Positions 43,315 to 55,559 of a stretch of DNA of 64,000 nucleotides are shown here, piece after piece. A model generated the notes under the pieces. The model was given only the letters and a program-made list of their open reading frames with translations, did not search any database and was not told the origin of the DNA. Position numbers and translations under genes: made by a program. The stretch's first letter is position 1, and every line of letters starts with the position of its first letter. Origin of the DNA: Tricholoma matsutake (Eukaryota > Basidiomycota > Agaricomycetes > Agaricales > Tricholomataceae); NCBI GenBank assembly GCA_026075535.2, contig AP026539.1, positions 11,408,001 through 11,472,000 of the forward strand, read 5' to 3'.

Positions 43315-43727
43315 TATAAGGGCAACCTCACCCTCTAACAAAGGGAAATCTGAACTTAAAATTATACTACATAGTACAGGGATTGGAGGCACACCTAGCA
43401 AAGGGAAATCTGAAGAGAAAACTTTAAGGACCCCTTTGCCAATGCCCAGTATATGTGAAGACTGTAAAAATCAAATAATAATCTAAAAATAGAAAAGGCA
43501 GCAATAGGCTGATCAAGGCCACTGAATGACATTGTACCAAGGGGTAGATGTTGGAAGGGATACTCCATCTCTAAATATAAAACTGTCAACATGCACAATT
43601 GTGATAGAAAGGGAAATTAGTAATAAAATAAGGAAAAATCATAGAAAATGAAGAATAGAAGGAAACAAGGTGGGGAAAAATATAGGACAAACATAAAAAT
43701 TAGGAGAAACATGTGGGGCCCTTTATA
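43315..43727 (-). repeat. 3' LTR of A2
   Basis: Aligns with 48875-49295; near its U3 end about 12 bases present in the other LTR (GACTAGAGGGTG region) are missing. The polypurine tract (minus-strand CTTAGAGGGGGGG) lies just inside at about 43731-43745. Confidence 0.9.
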
Positions 43728-43819
43728 TCACCCCCCCTCTAAGATGCATTGCCCCAATGCATTCAAAATTGCATATGACCAAAGTCAGTGACTTGGATGT
43801 GACATGGTGCAGCAGTGTG

Positions 43820-45844
43820 TCATTGGTGGAATTCCTTGACTAACTGAGGAGCAGTCACATTGGACTCCTCAACCCATGAGTTCTCCTCATACCAATAACC
43901 CTTCCAGTGTACCAAATACTGGAGTTTTCCTTGATGCAACTGGCTGTCCAAGATTGACTCGACTTTGTACTGGGGTTCTCCCTCAATCACTGTAGGTGGT
44001 GGTGGTGGATGTGAATGGCATCCTGGGAAGGGATCTGGGGGAGCTGGGAGGAGTTGGACAACATGGAAGACTGGGCGGAGTCTGGACATGGAGGCTGGGA
44101 GGTGCAAATGATAGGCATGCATTCCAACACACTTGACAATGGGGAAAGGTCCCAGGAAGCGATGGGTGAGTTTCTTGGATGATGCATGGTGGAGATGTCA
44201 CTGGAGTCAAGATAAACTCGATCACCAACCTTGTACTGGAGGGGCCAGAAAATGGAATTGATTGTAAAAGTGTGCTATGTCATCCTTTGCCTTTGCCTCC
44301 TCCAAACTGTCCCTCATGTGTTCCATGTCATTCACCATCTTAATGTGTGAGGGGGCTTGATGAGGTTCAAATCCCATGTGTGGATGCTGTCCAGTGTCTA
44401 AGAAGAAAGGGGTTTGTTGAGTGGAAGCGTGGACATGGTTGTTGTATCCAAACTCAGCCAAGGGGAGGAGATCGTTCCAATTGTCCTGGTACTCATTGAT
44501 GAAGACAAGGATGTACTGCTCCAGTTCCTGGTTGACTCGCTTGGTCTGGCCATCAGTTTGTGGGTGATAAGCAGTCAAAGTGAGGAGTTTGATCCCCAGA
44601 AGTCGGTACAGCTCACAAGTGAACTCTGCCACAAACTGAGGGCCATGGTCAGAAAGGAAAGCACCAGGAAGTCTATGTAATTTCCACACATGGTGGAGAT
44701 AGAGTCAGGCAGCACCCAGTGGTGTGAGTGGGAATGAAGTGAGTGCATTTCCCCACAGAATCAACTGTGCACATCACCACATCAAACCCATTTGACTCTG
44801 GCAACTCCACCACAAAGTCGACACTGACAACATCCCAACAACTCTCTGGAACAGGGAGAGGGTGTAGCTCACCAATGGGTTTGCAATGAGGAATCTTGGT
44901 GCATAAGCAAAGGTCACAAGTATGGCAATACTGACCAATGAGCCATGACATCTGTGGCCACCAATAATTCTGTGAGGTGAGCTCCAAGGTCTTCCAGTGT
45001 CCAGGATGACCAGCAATCCATGAGTTGTGGTGTTGGGATATGATGTGCTGATGAAGGTCTGGGTCATTGGGGATGTAGATGTGGTCCCTAAAACCTCCTT
45101 TTCAGCCCACTCTGCCACATGCAAGGAGAGGGTGGATCCCTTCCTCAGTTCTTTAACAGCTTGGGCCATGACATCCTCATGTAAAATGCTATGGTTTGCA
45201 TGATGAATGTCATGTAGGATGTCCTGCTCCTTGCCCTGGTGTGCGATGCCTTCCAATGCCCAGATAGTAAACAGGTTTGGCTGCAACAACACAATGTCTT
45301 GATTGTCGTTGCCATCATCCCCATGGTCCACACGTTGGGAGAGGGCATTGGTCTTTCCCATGCTGCAACCTGGACAGTGGTGCAAGGAGAAGTCGAACCT
45401 GGATAGATACAGGGACCAACAAGCTTGACAATGGTTCAATTTCTTGGCTGTCATAAAGTACTCGAGATTCTTGTGATCTGTCCAAATTTCCACCTTGTGT
45501 TGGGCACCCTTGAGGAAGTGTCTCCACTCCTCGAGCGCATACATTATTGCCAACATCTCCTTGTCATGGATCTCATAGTTTTACTCCACAGCACTAAGGC
45601 TTTTGGAATAGAATGCAACAGGATGCCACTTCTGGTCCTCCAGAGACTGCTGAGACAACATGGTGGCTGTTGCAAAGTCAGAACTGTCAGCCTCTACACA
45701 AAAAGGGGGCAAGTCATCAGCAAAAGTAAGAATGGGAGCGGAAATGACCATCTCCTTAAGCTTTTCGAACACCTCCTGTTCTGCATTGTCCCACCTCCAT
45801 GCCTCCTTGCCCATCAAGTCAAACAGTGGTCATGCATGATGTGA
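43820..45844 (-). pseudogene. A2 pol: RNase H, integrase and chromodomain
   Basis: Minus strand. RNase H at 45817-45400 (FCVEADSSDFATATMLSQQ; EIWTDHKNLEYF). Integrase zinc finger CHTCDLC near 44915-44940; core Asp blocks SVDFVVELPES (near 44805-44830) and LSDHGPQFVAEF (44630-44665), then YHPQTDGQTKRVNQ (near 44550-44580), the conserved integrase segment. After a frameshift, the chromodomain YKVESILDSQLHQGKLQYLVHWKGYWYEENSWVEE occupies about 43845-43960; its aromatic cage (Y..., W-KGY, W) is kept. Such chromodomains tether integration to methylated-histone heterochromatin, consistent with the surroundings. Stops and frameshifts make it inactive. Confidence 0.9.
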
Positions 45845-47550
45845 GAAATCCTTGATAAAACACTGATAGAAATTGATGAAGCCCAGGAAAGACTGCACCT
45901 CTTTCTTGATTGTGGGCGTTGGCCAAGCTGTGACCCCATTCACCTTGACAGGATCCATCTCCACCTGACCCTCCAAGATAATCAGGCCAAGGTACTCAAT
46001 CTTGGTCTTCTCAAACTCACACTTGTCCTGACAAAGGTAGAGTTTGTACTGTTGAAGTCATTTCAGGATGAGGCACATAATGCAACGATGCTCTTCAATC
46101 GTGCAAGTGAAGATGAGGATGTCATTGAGATAGATACAAATGATGGCCTCAAGGATGAGGTCATGGAAGATGTCATTCATCATGGTCTGGAAGGTGGCAG
46201 GACTATTAGTAAGGCCAAAAAACATGACAAGCAGTTCAAAAAGACCATGGTTGGTACGAAAGGCTGCCTTCCACTCATCTCCCTCCTTTATCCCCACCTT
46301 CTTGTAACCCCAATGGACATCAAGCTTGGTGAAGTATCAGGCTCCATGGAGTTGGTTCACAAGTTTGGAGATGAGAGGTAACAGGTAGCAATTTTTGACC
46401 ATGATGTGATTGAGCCTTCTATAGTCTTGAACTGGTCAGAGTGAGCCATCCTTCTTCTTGACAAAGAAAAAGGGAGAGGCCATGGGTGACTTTGATGGTT
46501 GAATATGTCTGGAGGCTAGGTGCTCATCGATGAACTGGTCAAGCTGTCACAGCTCCCCAGGGGAGAGAGGATAGTCCTTGCAGGAGGAAGGGGTTTCACT
46601 GGGGATGAGTTCAATCATGTGATCCCATGTCTTGCGCGCAGGGAGTCGAATGATTCCTTGGAGAACACATCCTCAAACTCATGGAGATGAGGAAGCAAGG
46701 AGTCAGTAGAGGATTTAACAGTATTGTTTTGTGGAAGGCCTCACGAGGCATTGGGATATGTTCGATGTGGCACACACCTCATGTGATGGACGAATTGCAG
46801 TGTAGAAAATCTGATCACCTTCCTCACTTCCTCTGGCTCCTCCTCATCATTATCTGAGTCTGGTACCAGATCAGGAACCCCCTCCAACTCCACATCAGGC
46901 ACAGGTAGGGGTCCAGCATGACACTTGTGAGTGCATTGTACTGAGGCCCTTTGTCCATGGCACTCTTGTCTGGCTTCCGTGAAACAAGTGTGACAGCTGG
47001 ACAAACATTAGCTCATGGTGACCTCCCCAGTATGCCAGTTAACATCTGGGTTATGGTCTCAAAGCCCCCAATAGCCCAAGATCACCTTCTGCTTTCCTAA
47101 CTGAGTGACAGCAAAAAGGGTATGCTCACTATGATCTTTGTAATGGAGGACCAGGTCCACAACCTCTCAGATGGCACCAGCTTCATGTGGGGATCCATCC
47201 ACATTATAAACAAGTATCGGATGTGAGAGTGAGTGAGTATTCAGGCAATGTTGTTGTGCTAGATGGGCATTGATGAAGAGACCAGTAGCACCAGAGTCTA
47301 GGAGCACAGAGACACCAAGTATCTGTCCAGTGTCAGTAGTCTGTAGTTCGATTGCCAGGTTCAAGGCATGGGTAGAAGGAGTGGATGCAATGATATAATT
47401 GCATGGTAGCTTGCGCTCCCATGATTTAATTTTGGGGTGTGAGGCAGAGGCAGAGATAGAAAGGGCAGGTACGTCTTCACCCAACTTCAAAGGGTCAGAG
47501 AAGGGAATAGTTATGGAATCAGATTCATTCTCCGGGGATTCAACTGACAA
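45845..47550 (-). pseudogene. A2 pol: protease and reverse transcriptase
   Basis: Protease active site VLLDSGATGLFIN near 47280-47320. RT segments [11 protein letters not shown] near 46440-46480, [11 protein letters not shown] near 46195-46230 and the catalytic box at 46121-46132, which reads YLND instead of YLDD: the Asp codon GAT of A1 (CTC GAT GAC) is AAT here. Several stops lie between. The RT is therefore dead twice over. Confidence 0.9.
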
Positions 47551-47589
47551 AACTTAAAAGTGGTTATGGGCAGGCAATGAGGGTGTACG

Positions 47590-48901
47590 ATTCACTCGCT
47601 GTGAATAGAAAATGCTGGTCCTCTACAACCTTTGATTTGATCTCCTCTGTAACCTGACCCTTTGCTTCCTCGACATCTACAAGTGCCAACAGGTCCTGGA
47701 GGAGTTCATCTCGCCTCTCAGGGGTGAGCATGTGAATGTCCTGACAATGGGGGCATGCTCAAGCCATGTGTCCAGTTTCCCCACAGCAGTAGCAGAGATT
47801 CAACCTACACACGTGGCTATGGGCTGCAACATTCATTGGTACTGGAACATTGATGGCTGGCACAGGAGTCTGATGGATAGGAATGGGGTTTCACTGGGGG
47901 AGGGTTCAATTAAAGGTGTAGGGTGCAGGGGTGGTAGTTGGAGCACAGAATGTAGCATTAAACACTGCATTTGTGAGTTGGTTCTCATCACAGAGTGAAG
48001 CAGCTTTGTACCAAGCATAGATATCGTCGTCTGCTGGATGTCCTTCCAACATCTGTGCAATCTGGTCCTGAATCTCTTGGTTGAGGCCCCATCAGAACTT
48101 CACCACCACTGGTAGCTCACTCCCATATCCTGCCATGTCCACCAAATCCTTAAACTCATCGATATAATTGTCCATGGATCGATGTGCCTGATGGTAAGAG
48201 GATGACTCGAGTCGTGTCACTGCTCAGTGGCGCTCATTGAGGGGACAAAAGTGGTGTACAAACTCTGATTGAAAGTCACCCCAAGTGGAGAAAGGTAGAG
48301 AACCGAGTTCTTTAGTTTGGCACAGAATACAGTCCACATAGAGATAGGTGCATTCAGATATCATGTATGTGAAGGCCCAATAAATTTTTGCAGTTTCATC
48401 AACAAATTGATGCAACTGGAGACTGATGTACAACTCACAGGAGTTAAGGAACACACATCCCTGCACACGTGCACCATTAAATTTGGTGGGGGGGGATGGT
48501 TTGATCTGGGCATGTTCCTTAGTGGGCATATTAGGTGGCACGTTGTTGTTGTTGGGCACACTTGGAGTCACAATGGGGGAAATATTGGGCATGGAGCTAG
48601 CCTGAAGGGTTCTGACAAAGTTTTCAATCATAGATTTAAGCGAGTCAATTTGCATGCGTATTCCAGTAACATCACTTTCAAGCGTGTTGAGGCACTCTGA
48701 TGCATCCATGGCGCTAGGGGGCACATTTGGTGAAAATGGTGGCACACTAAAGGCGGGACTGTTTGGAACAGTGTGTAGGGAGTCTATGGAGCTTTGGGAA
48801 GCATTGTCCACTCTGTACCTGCCTATCTTTGGAAGCACATTTGCAATTTCAGACCTTAAGAGAGAGTTTTCTACTATAAGGGCAACCTCAGCCTCTAGCA
48901 A
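47590..48901 (-). pseudogene. A2 gag
   Basis: The main open piece, 48901-48224, runs out of the 5' LTR (TTG at its open end, so the true start is unclear) through a coiled-coil region and FNGARVQGCVFLNSCELYISLQLHQFVDETAKIYWAF. The C-terminal part (48060-47590) contains a damaged zinc knuckle CYCCGETGHMA-x-AC with TGA inside. The codon equivalent to the A1 TGA (3689-3691) is CAA here (48269-48271). The same short -1 overlap with pol is present at the gag end as in A1. Confidence 0.87.
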
Positions 48902-49295
48902 AGGGAAATCTGAAGTTAAAATTATACTACATAGTACAGGATTGGAGGTGCACCTAGCAAAGGGAAATCTGAAAAGAAAACTTTAAGGACCCCTTTGCCA
49001 ATGCCCAGTATATGTGAAGACTGCAAAAATCAAATAATAATCTAACAATAGAAAGGTGGAGATAGGCTGATCAAGGCTGCTGAATGACATTGTACCAAGG
49101 TGTAGATGTTGGAAGGGGTACTCCGTCTCTAAATATAAAACTGTCTACATGCACAATGTGATAGAAAAGGAAATTAGTAATAAAATAAGGAAAAATCATA
49201 GAAAATGAAGAATAGAAGGAAATGAGGTGGGGAAATATATAGGAGGAATGTAAAAAATAGGAGAAACACATGGGGCACCCTCTAGTCCCCTTACA
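48875..49295 (-). repeat. 5' LTR of A2
   Basis: Minus-strand start TGTAAGGGGACTAG at 49295 and end GCCCTTATA at 48875. Followed on the minus strand by GTAGAAAACTCTC, also seen after the A1 LTR; I cannot match this to a tRNA-derived primer site. Confidence 0.92.
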
Positions 49296-51792
49296 ATTGT
49301 CCCCTCACATTGTTGTTTGATGTCCCCCATTCCATCTTTGCACTGTTGCCACCCATTTACATTGTCATCAGTCAGCACCTCCATCACCCCCTATGAGCAG
49401 TGGCTCACAGGTGGGGTGGTGGTGCTATGTGATGTGGCATTGGGCATAATGCAGTAGTGTTGTTGTGCTGTTGTTGTTGCATTGTTGGCCAGAATGGGAC
49501 TCATTGCCACCCTGCAAGCAGAGGCTCACAGTGGTGATGTAGGGCTTAGGCAGGATATGGCAACAGCAGGGAACAAGTGAGATTCTAAAAAAGAAAACAA
49601 ATTTGTTAGGCCCTGTTTGGTAACTGTCAATAATTTTGAGTTGCCACTATATATCGTCAAATTTACCTAATATAGTCACATCATCCAATTTTGTAATGTT
49701 TGGCTGTTCAGTGCACTTATTTGCACACTCATGTCACTTTTTTTGTTCCTTCCTCATGGCTGGAGATAATGGTGATTCAGGCCACATTGCTTGGAGCAGT
49801 GCTGCCAAATTGTTGCTCATTAAATGTCTTCTCAAGGCCTCAGTGAGAACCATCAGTCCATGCCTCACCCAATAGCACAGATGTGTATGATAAGGTTCAG
49901 GATTGTACTGAGCCTCCAAAGTCTGAAGAACAACCCCCACAGTTGTGAGAGTGATTATGGTGGCTACAAGAGCCTTCTGATGTTGCACAGCCTCATCTGC
50001 TGGTGCATGGAGAGATGGAGGAGAGGGGCAAATCCATACCATGGTGCTGCCATGTTCTGTCACAATTGACAGTTGTATACTTTATTTTATTGTTCCCATG
50101 ATATTTTTGAAATCAACATATTTTATTGATCAGCAACTCAAAATTATTGACAATTACTGAACAGGGCCTTAGTACAAAAAAAGAAATCAACAATATTAGC
50201 ATCATACTTGAGATATGCGCAGTGGGTGTTGTGGGTGGGTGGATAGAAGAGTGGGGAAGCAGCATTGCGGGTCATTGGTGGTCATGGGAACCATTTTACA
50301 AAGTGGTGTCACTTTGTTTTTTGGGCAGCACACATGACCAACAGGTCTGTGCACAGCCACAGGCTATATAAACCCTCACCACATGAGTCCTTTTTTCCCG
50401 GGCATGTCCCATTTATTTTATAATGTCAGATATAGTAAATATTAATAGTATCTATGTTAGTATACATTCTTTTATTGATTGTAATTTTGAATACATCTGC
50501 AATATTATATGTACTGTGAGAAGACCAGTTTTGAGATATTTTAAAATTGAGGCAACTGGAAACCCAACTGCCCTCGAAAGTGGGCAACCACAACTGATGG
50601 TCCGGTTGCAATCAGTTGGGTTCGGTTGGGTTGCAGTTTTTTTTCTGGTCCATAGGACCAGACCTTTAAACACTAGATGGATCAAGAAGTGGAGCTGCAG
50701 ATTTTTTTGAGGGTTTGGTTAGAAGCTTTACATGTTTATAATTTGATATCCAGTCATAAAGTGACAAATCATCCAGCTCTGGTCAACAAACATATTCATC
50801 TACATTTGATATTCTAACAATTCTTCCACCATGCTTCAAGATGGCAATTTTTTGGGTCTGTTCTCCAGTAAGATCTTCATCCCATGCCTTTCTAACATCA
50901 TGGACAAATGACTGCCAGTAAAATGGTACAAATCTATGGCTTGTGTAATGATCTGAATTACCAAGCAAGTACAAACAGATCATGGGTGAGCCTAATTCTA
51001 ATTTTGCACACATTGTATTCACCATCTTTGTCATGAGTTTCCTGGCCTTCACATGTCTACTCTCACAGCCACCTAGCATTTCTGTATTCTGGAATGAATA
51101 GATTCAAAAACTACATTGTTTTCAAACTCATTTTGGTGATATTGTCTGACACATACAACAGAGTTCCCTTTATAGCAGTTTTAGACCCGAGGTTGGTAAC
51201 ATCAGTGTTGCAATGAAGCAGATAGGAAATCACAGGTGAGAAAGTGTTTATCTAAGGCTCTTTTTTTTATTAAATTGAGTGCACCAGTCACTGGGTCAAC
51301 CTCTGTTACTTCAAAGGTCTCACAGGGAAAGTGGGACTTGCATCTACCCCACTTGGTGTCAAGACAACCTTTGTAAGATTTTCCCTTGTTCTGAGTACCA
51401 TTCTTGTTAATATTAGTACTGCATATGTGTATATTAGAGTTTGACACCATATCATCAACATCACAGCCAACTTCTTCCTGCCAGGTCTTTAGATTTTGGC
51501 ACTTTGTGCAACTGTTACACTCAGATGTTGTGCATGGCGCAGGTGGAGGCTCAGGCAAGGTTTCTGTTGGTCCTTGGATCAAGATAATCTCCACTTTGTG
51601 TAGCATTGAACACATCAGATAACACCTCTGCTTGTGTGCCTGTCAAAAATTCACCTTGTGAAGCACTTTCAAGATAATCAACCATCTGCTGCTGGAAATC
51701 AGATGTGGGGTCAATTATATGATCTCTTATCTCATCTGGAGTCAGGCCACCTTTAATCCAAAGCAAAAGATAAATGTGAAGCATAAGCCGGC

Positions 51793-52048
51793 TGTAACGG
51801 ACACAACAACTGTTTACTTACCTTGTTGACACTTATTTGGAGGTAACTACTTTTGATTTACGACATACATGACATAGCTACCAAATATATTGGATTCTGC
51901 TCTGTTGGGTGCAAAGTAAGTCATAGAGTTCTAAGCTAGTAACTAAGTTCTAACCATTGCATTTTTTCCAGCTACTCAGCTATTTGGGAAGCTATGAGCT
52001 TACCTAGTCAAGAATTATTGTTATAGAACTTCAACTAAAACTGCTACA
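51793..52048 (+). repeat. Probable 5' LTR of element C
   Basis: Starts TGTAACGG, ends GCTACA before the leader. There is no second copy in the window to prove the borders, so the right end is a guess from the terminal CA. Confidence 0.4.
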
Positions 52049-53171
52049 ATGTCATGAGTCACCCACGTCAAGATACAATGACTACCACAATGACTACACA
52101 GCAGAACACAATAGAAGAAGGCATCCAAGACCCTTCTATGCCACAAGCCCTGCTCTGACAGCCTGATTGTACTGTAGGAGGAGTGTTGAAGCTAGGCGAG
52201 AGTCCCAGAGAGGACTCTCTGAAGGCACAGGCAACAGGACTGAATACGGTGGTGAATGTGCCACCCTCATTGTTGCCAGTGCCAGCTGGTGTCACTATGC
52301 ATGTACCTAAGCCACAGGGAGCCAATCAGAGAATGTTGGATAGGCGCATGTCCAATCCACTGTGCACCTTTGCATCTGAGCAATGAAGAGAGCAACTCCC
52401 TCACTTTCCATTAGCACCAGCCTTCAATCAACCTCCTAAAATGCCAGAGGCCCAGACTGGATCCCAGCATGCCACATTGATTTACCGTACACCCCATACC
52501 CTGCAGCACTTACATGCAACTGTCAAAACAATTGCCCTCAATACAGATGGGAATGAACTGATGGATGAGGAGAATGAACTGGTGGTGGACCTGATGGACA
52601 TGCTGAATCACTGTGAAGATGTGATATGGGACACCTGTCCATACACCAACCACAGCCTGCATCTGAAGGTCAGGAAAGTTGCACGTAGCCAAACAATGGA
52701 GGTCTTGACCCTCCTGAAGAAGAAGGTTGACCCAACATTGTTGGACTACAAGACAACATACCTGGATGTCTTCGGTGCCCTCATCTCAAAGTGCATAGTG
52801 GCCAAGAAGATGGATTCATGGGCATCTATTCCCTCAGTGATAAACCTCAAGAGCTTCATGGGACCTGACCCATTCATCATGCCTATGGCACCAAAGCCAG
52901 AGCCTGACAAGCCCAGGATGCCCCTCTCCCCATGAAACAGGACCCACAATTCAATTCCTGACCCTGCAGTGGAAAATGCCATGGCTTGGATCAATGCCCC
53001 ACAGTAGCATTGTGAGCCTGACAAGGAGTACTGCTGATGCTGTGATGCAGCAGCTTGTCAACACCATGTCACCTTTGACAAGAGGCCACCTCGAACTGAA
53101 CCCCATCAGGAGAGCCAGACCAAAGACATGGCTTCTGGATGCCCATTGGGACAAGGAACCTCAGATATATC

Positions 53172-54011
53172 TAGTGTTTAAAGGTCCAGTCTGTAGGACC
53201 AAAAAAAAAGACCAAAACTGACATGAACTAGACCAATTAGGACCAGACCAGTGGTCTAATTATGGACTGGTCTTTTTCAGTCCAGTTGCTGGTCTTTCAT
53301 TTTGAAAAACATAGTAGGACCAATGAAAAACTGGTTAAAACTGGTTGCGACCGGTCTTTTGTCCCAACATATGTTGGACCTTACTCCCACACATATTTAC
53401 TTCACTTTAAGTCCCTGGATTATCAGAAACAGTCAAGAATTGGTTCAGATATGACCAAAAACATTTCTGTACAAGTATTTTGTTGTATCAGAACAACTTT
53501 GATTGCATTGCTTATTACCTGAGCTATAATTTTTTTTTTGTACAGCTATATGACATCAAAAAAATAACAACAACATACCTAATCATCTTTACCATGTGAT
53601 TTTATTCATATAACAGCCCAAATGAGTGTGACTACAAACTACAAATTACAAACTAAAAACTGCAACTTGAATGCATATCCTTTCAGTTTTGGCCATATCT
53701 CAGTCTAATCTTGATGGAATTGCTTAAATGTTGGATCAGTCTATGGAGAGTTACAATCTCTATCCATGGATATAATGTATCTGAGGTAATGGTCATATAT
53801 GTTGAGATACATATGGGCTATTTGGCATGATGAATTTTATGACAAAAGACCAGTCCAAACCAGTATTTTTCCAGTCCATGGACCCATTAGGACCAGTCCT
53901 AAAGGTCCAGTTGCAGTCCTCCAGTATCTGTGTCAGTCCTAGACCAGTTGTGGTTTCCAGTTGCCCCATTTGGAAGTCAAAAACCAGACTGGACTGGACC
54001 TTTAAACACTA
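53172..54011. mobile_element. hAT-type element hAT3
   Basis: Ends TAGTGTTTAAAGGTCCAGT and ACTGGACCTTTAAACACTA, flanked by near-perfect 8-bp duplications GATATATC (53164-53171) and GACATATC (54012-54019). 840 bp, non-coding, with GGACCAGTCC/ACCAGT words repeated inside both ends. Shortest of the three copies. Confidence 0.87.
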
Positions 54012-54564
54012 GACATATCAGGGCCTACAATTCAAGTGCCTCATAATGCACACATACCCATGGCCAGCAACTGTCAAGATTGAATTGTATACCAGCGACT
54101 TAGGAATGAAGACCTGGAGCAGTATGGGTCGATGGGGTACAATGACCAAGGAATAATCATCAATGGGCACCAACCAATCAACATAATGGACCATCGCTAT
54201 GCATGTGCAACAAGCCAAGCCCCAGTGCCTAATGACCCTGGTGGTAATGGGCCTGAGGATCAGAGCGATGGGAGCCATCGACACCCTCCAGACAGATCCA
54301 ATACACCACACCCACCATGATCAAGACTGTACCTCCTACAGTGCACCTGGAGGTGGTGATGGGCAGCCTCCTGATGATGGAGGGGATGGATTTGATGGGG
54401 ATGACCCAGATCTGCCCCATAATTGATGGCCATTGCACAGAGGGTCTTCGATGCCCCCAGCAGACTGAGCCAGGTTACATACACCTTGCATATGAGCAAC
54501 GAATGAGCATCACCATGCCCAAATGCACAGCTGGCTAATCAAGCTGTGCTGAGAATGTCTATCC

Positions 54565-54906
54565 TAGTGTTGCCATGGCTCAGCCACGTTTTTTGCTACT
54601 TTGGGAAATAAAATAGCTAAAATTCCAAAAACATTTGAGGACCTAGATCACATGATAAGCTGAGGGGTCCTCTGCCAACTCTAAGTGATCTGACGACCGG
54701 TTCCCATGTTATTTAAGCAGCTTGGATGGTGGCTTGCTAAGCCGCATTTTAAGCTGCTTACATAACGTGGGAACCGGTGGATCACTTAGAGTTGGCAGAG
54801 GACCCCTCAGCTTATCATGTGATCTAGGTCCTCAAATATTTTCAGAATTTTAGCTATTTTATTTCCAAAAGTAGCAAAAAAACATGGCTGAGCCATGGCA
54901 ACACTA
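54565..54906. mobile_element. hAT-type MITE, near-perfect palindrome
   Basis: 342 bp: two arms of about 150 bp, inverted and almost identical, from TAGTGTTGCCATGGCTCAGCC inward past GAGGGGTCCTCTGCCAACTC to AACCGGTTCCCA/TGGGAACCGGT, with a small central region. Flanked by the perfect 8-bp duplication GTCTATCC (54557-54564 and 54907-54914). Inserted in element C gag. Confidence 0.92.
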
Positions 54907-55559
54907 GTCTATCCATTCGACTCAAGATACCTGAGGGAACAAAGATCTGCAAGGCCAATGCTAGTTCTGTCAGAAGCTATGAAGGATCACCCAAGTTCTC
55001 TGACTTAGAGAACTGCCAAATCAACCTTGTTGTTATGCTTCAAGCAATCCAATATGGAGGAGATGATCGCAACCTGGAATGCACAATGTGCATTCCCAAA
55101 TTCTTATCAGGAGAGGCCAAGAAATGGTTTGCATGCCATGTAGTGCACGTCAACCAATCCCAGCTTCACTGGTCATTTGAGGATGTAATCCTAGGATTGT
55201 ATGACCAGTTTACTCACCCGACTACTATGCAAGAAGCTTACAATGCCTACCCTAACACAAAATATTTGTCTCAGCTTTGCATTCAAGGATTCTATGATAC
55301 TCTTATCAATCACACTCAGAACATGTCTGTATACCTGGATGCTTATAATATAATGGATGCATTCCTGCATGGGCTACTGAAGGACATGCATACTAAGATG
55401 CTGGAGAATGAGCTAACACCGGAAGCGAACACAGTTGAAGACTTTGTATCAGAAGGCAAGGCCCTGGAATCAGCTATGAAGACCATGAGTCATTATGACC
55501 AACATTCATCAAGTACTATGTGAACTGCAGAAACTCCAAAAACCCAAGGTCAACATGAA

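Larger units (their letters stand above)
43315..49295 (-). mobile_element. Complete Ty3/gypsy chromovirus A2
   Basis: Both LTRs present (43315-43727 and 48875-49295), flanked by the 5-bp duplication ATTGT (43310-43314 and 49296-49300). Internal order on the minus strand is gag, protease, RT, RNase H, integrase, chromodomain. Compared with A1 it has lost nearly all CG dinucleotides, and most differences are CG to TG or CA. All coding parts carry stops. It sits inside hAT2. Confidence 0.95.
42708..50675. mobile_element. hAT-type element hAT2, carrying a nested Ty3 element
   Basis: Left end TAGTGTTTTAAGGTCCAGT and right end GACCTTTAAACACTA, inverted, flanked by the perfect 8-bp duplication GATGGATC (42700-42707 and 50676-50683) inside the Helitron gene. 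Without Ty3-A2 it is about 2 kb. The interior shows the same TTG/GT-rich DNA and hairpin motifs as hAT1 (42941-42958, 49392-49409, 49513-49530). 49610-50160 is a separate AT-rich segment whose ends share GCCCTGTT / AATTTTGAGTTG-type inverted words. No transposase coding sequence recognised. Confidence 0.87.
41246..51790 (-). pseudogene. Helitron Rep/helicase gene fragment, split by nested insertions
   Basis: Minus-strand coding pieces. 51784-50690: LMLHIYLLLWIKGGLTPDEIRDHI, GRCKSHFPCETFEVTEVDPVTGALN, CNTDVTNLGSKTAIKGTLLYVSD, RKLMTKMVNTMCAKLELGSP, YLLGNSDHYTSHRFVPFYW. Then, beyond hAT2, 42699-41917: DQDDDIQQDQEANQDTAEYD, HDQGDREFYCTTMLTLFKPW, DEAFVAHTFTN. Beyond the MITE: EWQNEMDSVATAFHLNAEQEHAL and the Pif1-type Walker A GGMAGTGKS (41284-41310). 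These are the fungal Helitron helicase signatures. Rolling-circle replication would need the upstream Rep (HUH) part, which is not present: the 5' end is cut at 51791-51793 by the probable LTR of Ty3-C. Helicase motifs after Walker A are gone as well. Confidence 0.87.
52080..55523 (+). pseudogene. Element C gag
   Basis: Pieces: 52080-52382 (TGA at 52384), 52387-52935 (EENELVVDLMDMLNHCEDV, LKKKVDPTLLDYKTTYLDVF, a helical segment), 52976-53160, then beyond hAT3 a Gly/Asp-rich stretch (54340-54425), and beyond the MITE the capsid-like region 54915-55523: VMLQAIQYGGDD, CIPKFLSGEAKKWFACHV, FEDVILGLYDQFTHPTTMQEA, a typical Ty3 gag pattern. In-frame stops near 52155, 52384 and 52934 are TGA, consistent with CGA decay. 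No intact product. Confidence 0.7.

Noticed and set aside
43094..43486. Leu/Val/Cys-rich plus-strand frame resembling membrane segments
   Set aside because: Produced by the CCCATGTTCATTGTTGT tandem repeat and the start of an LTR; not a gene.
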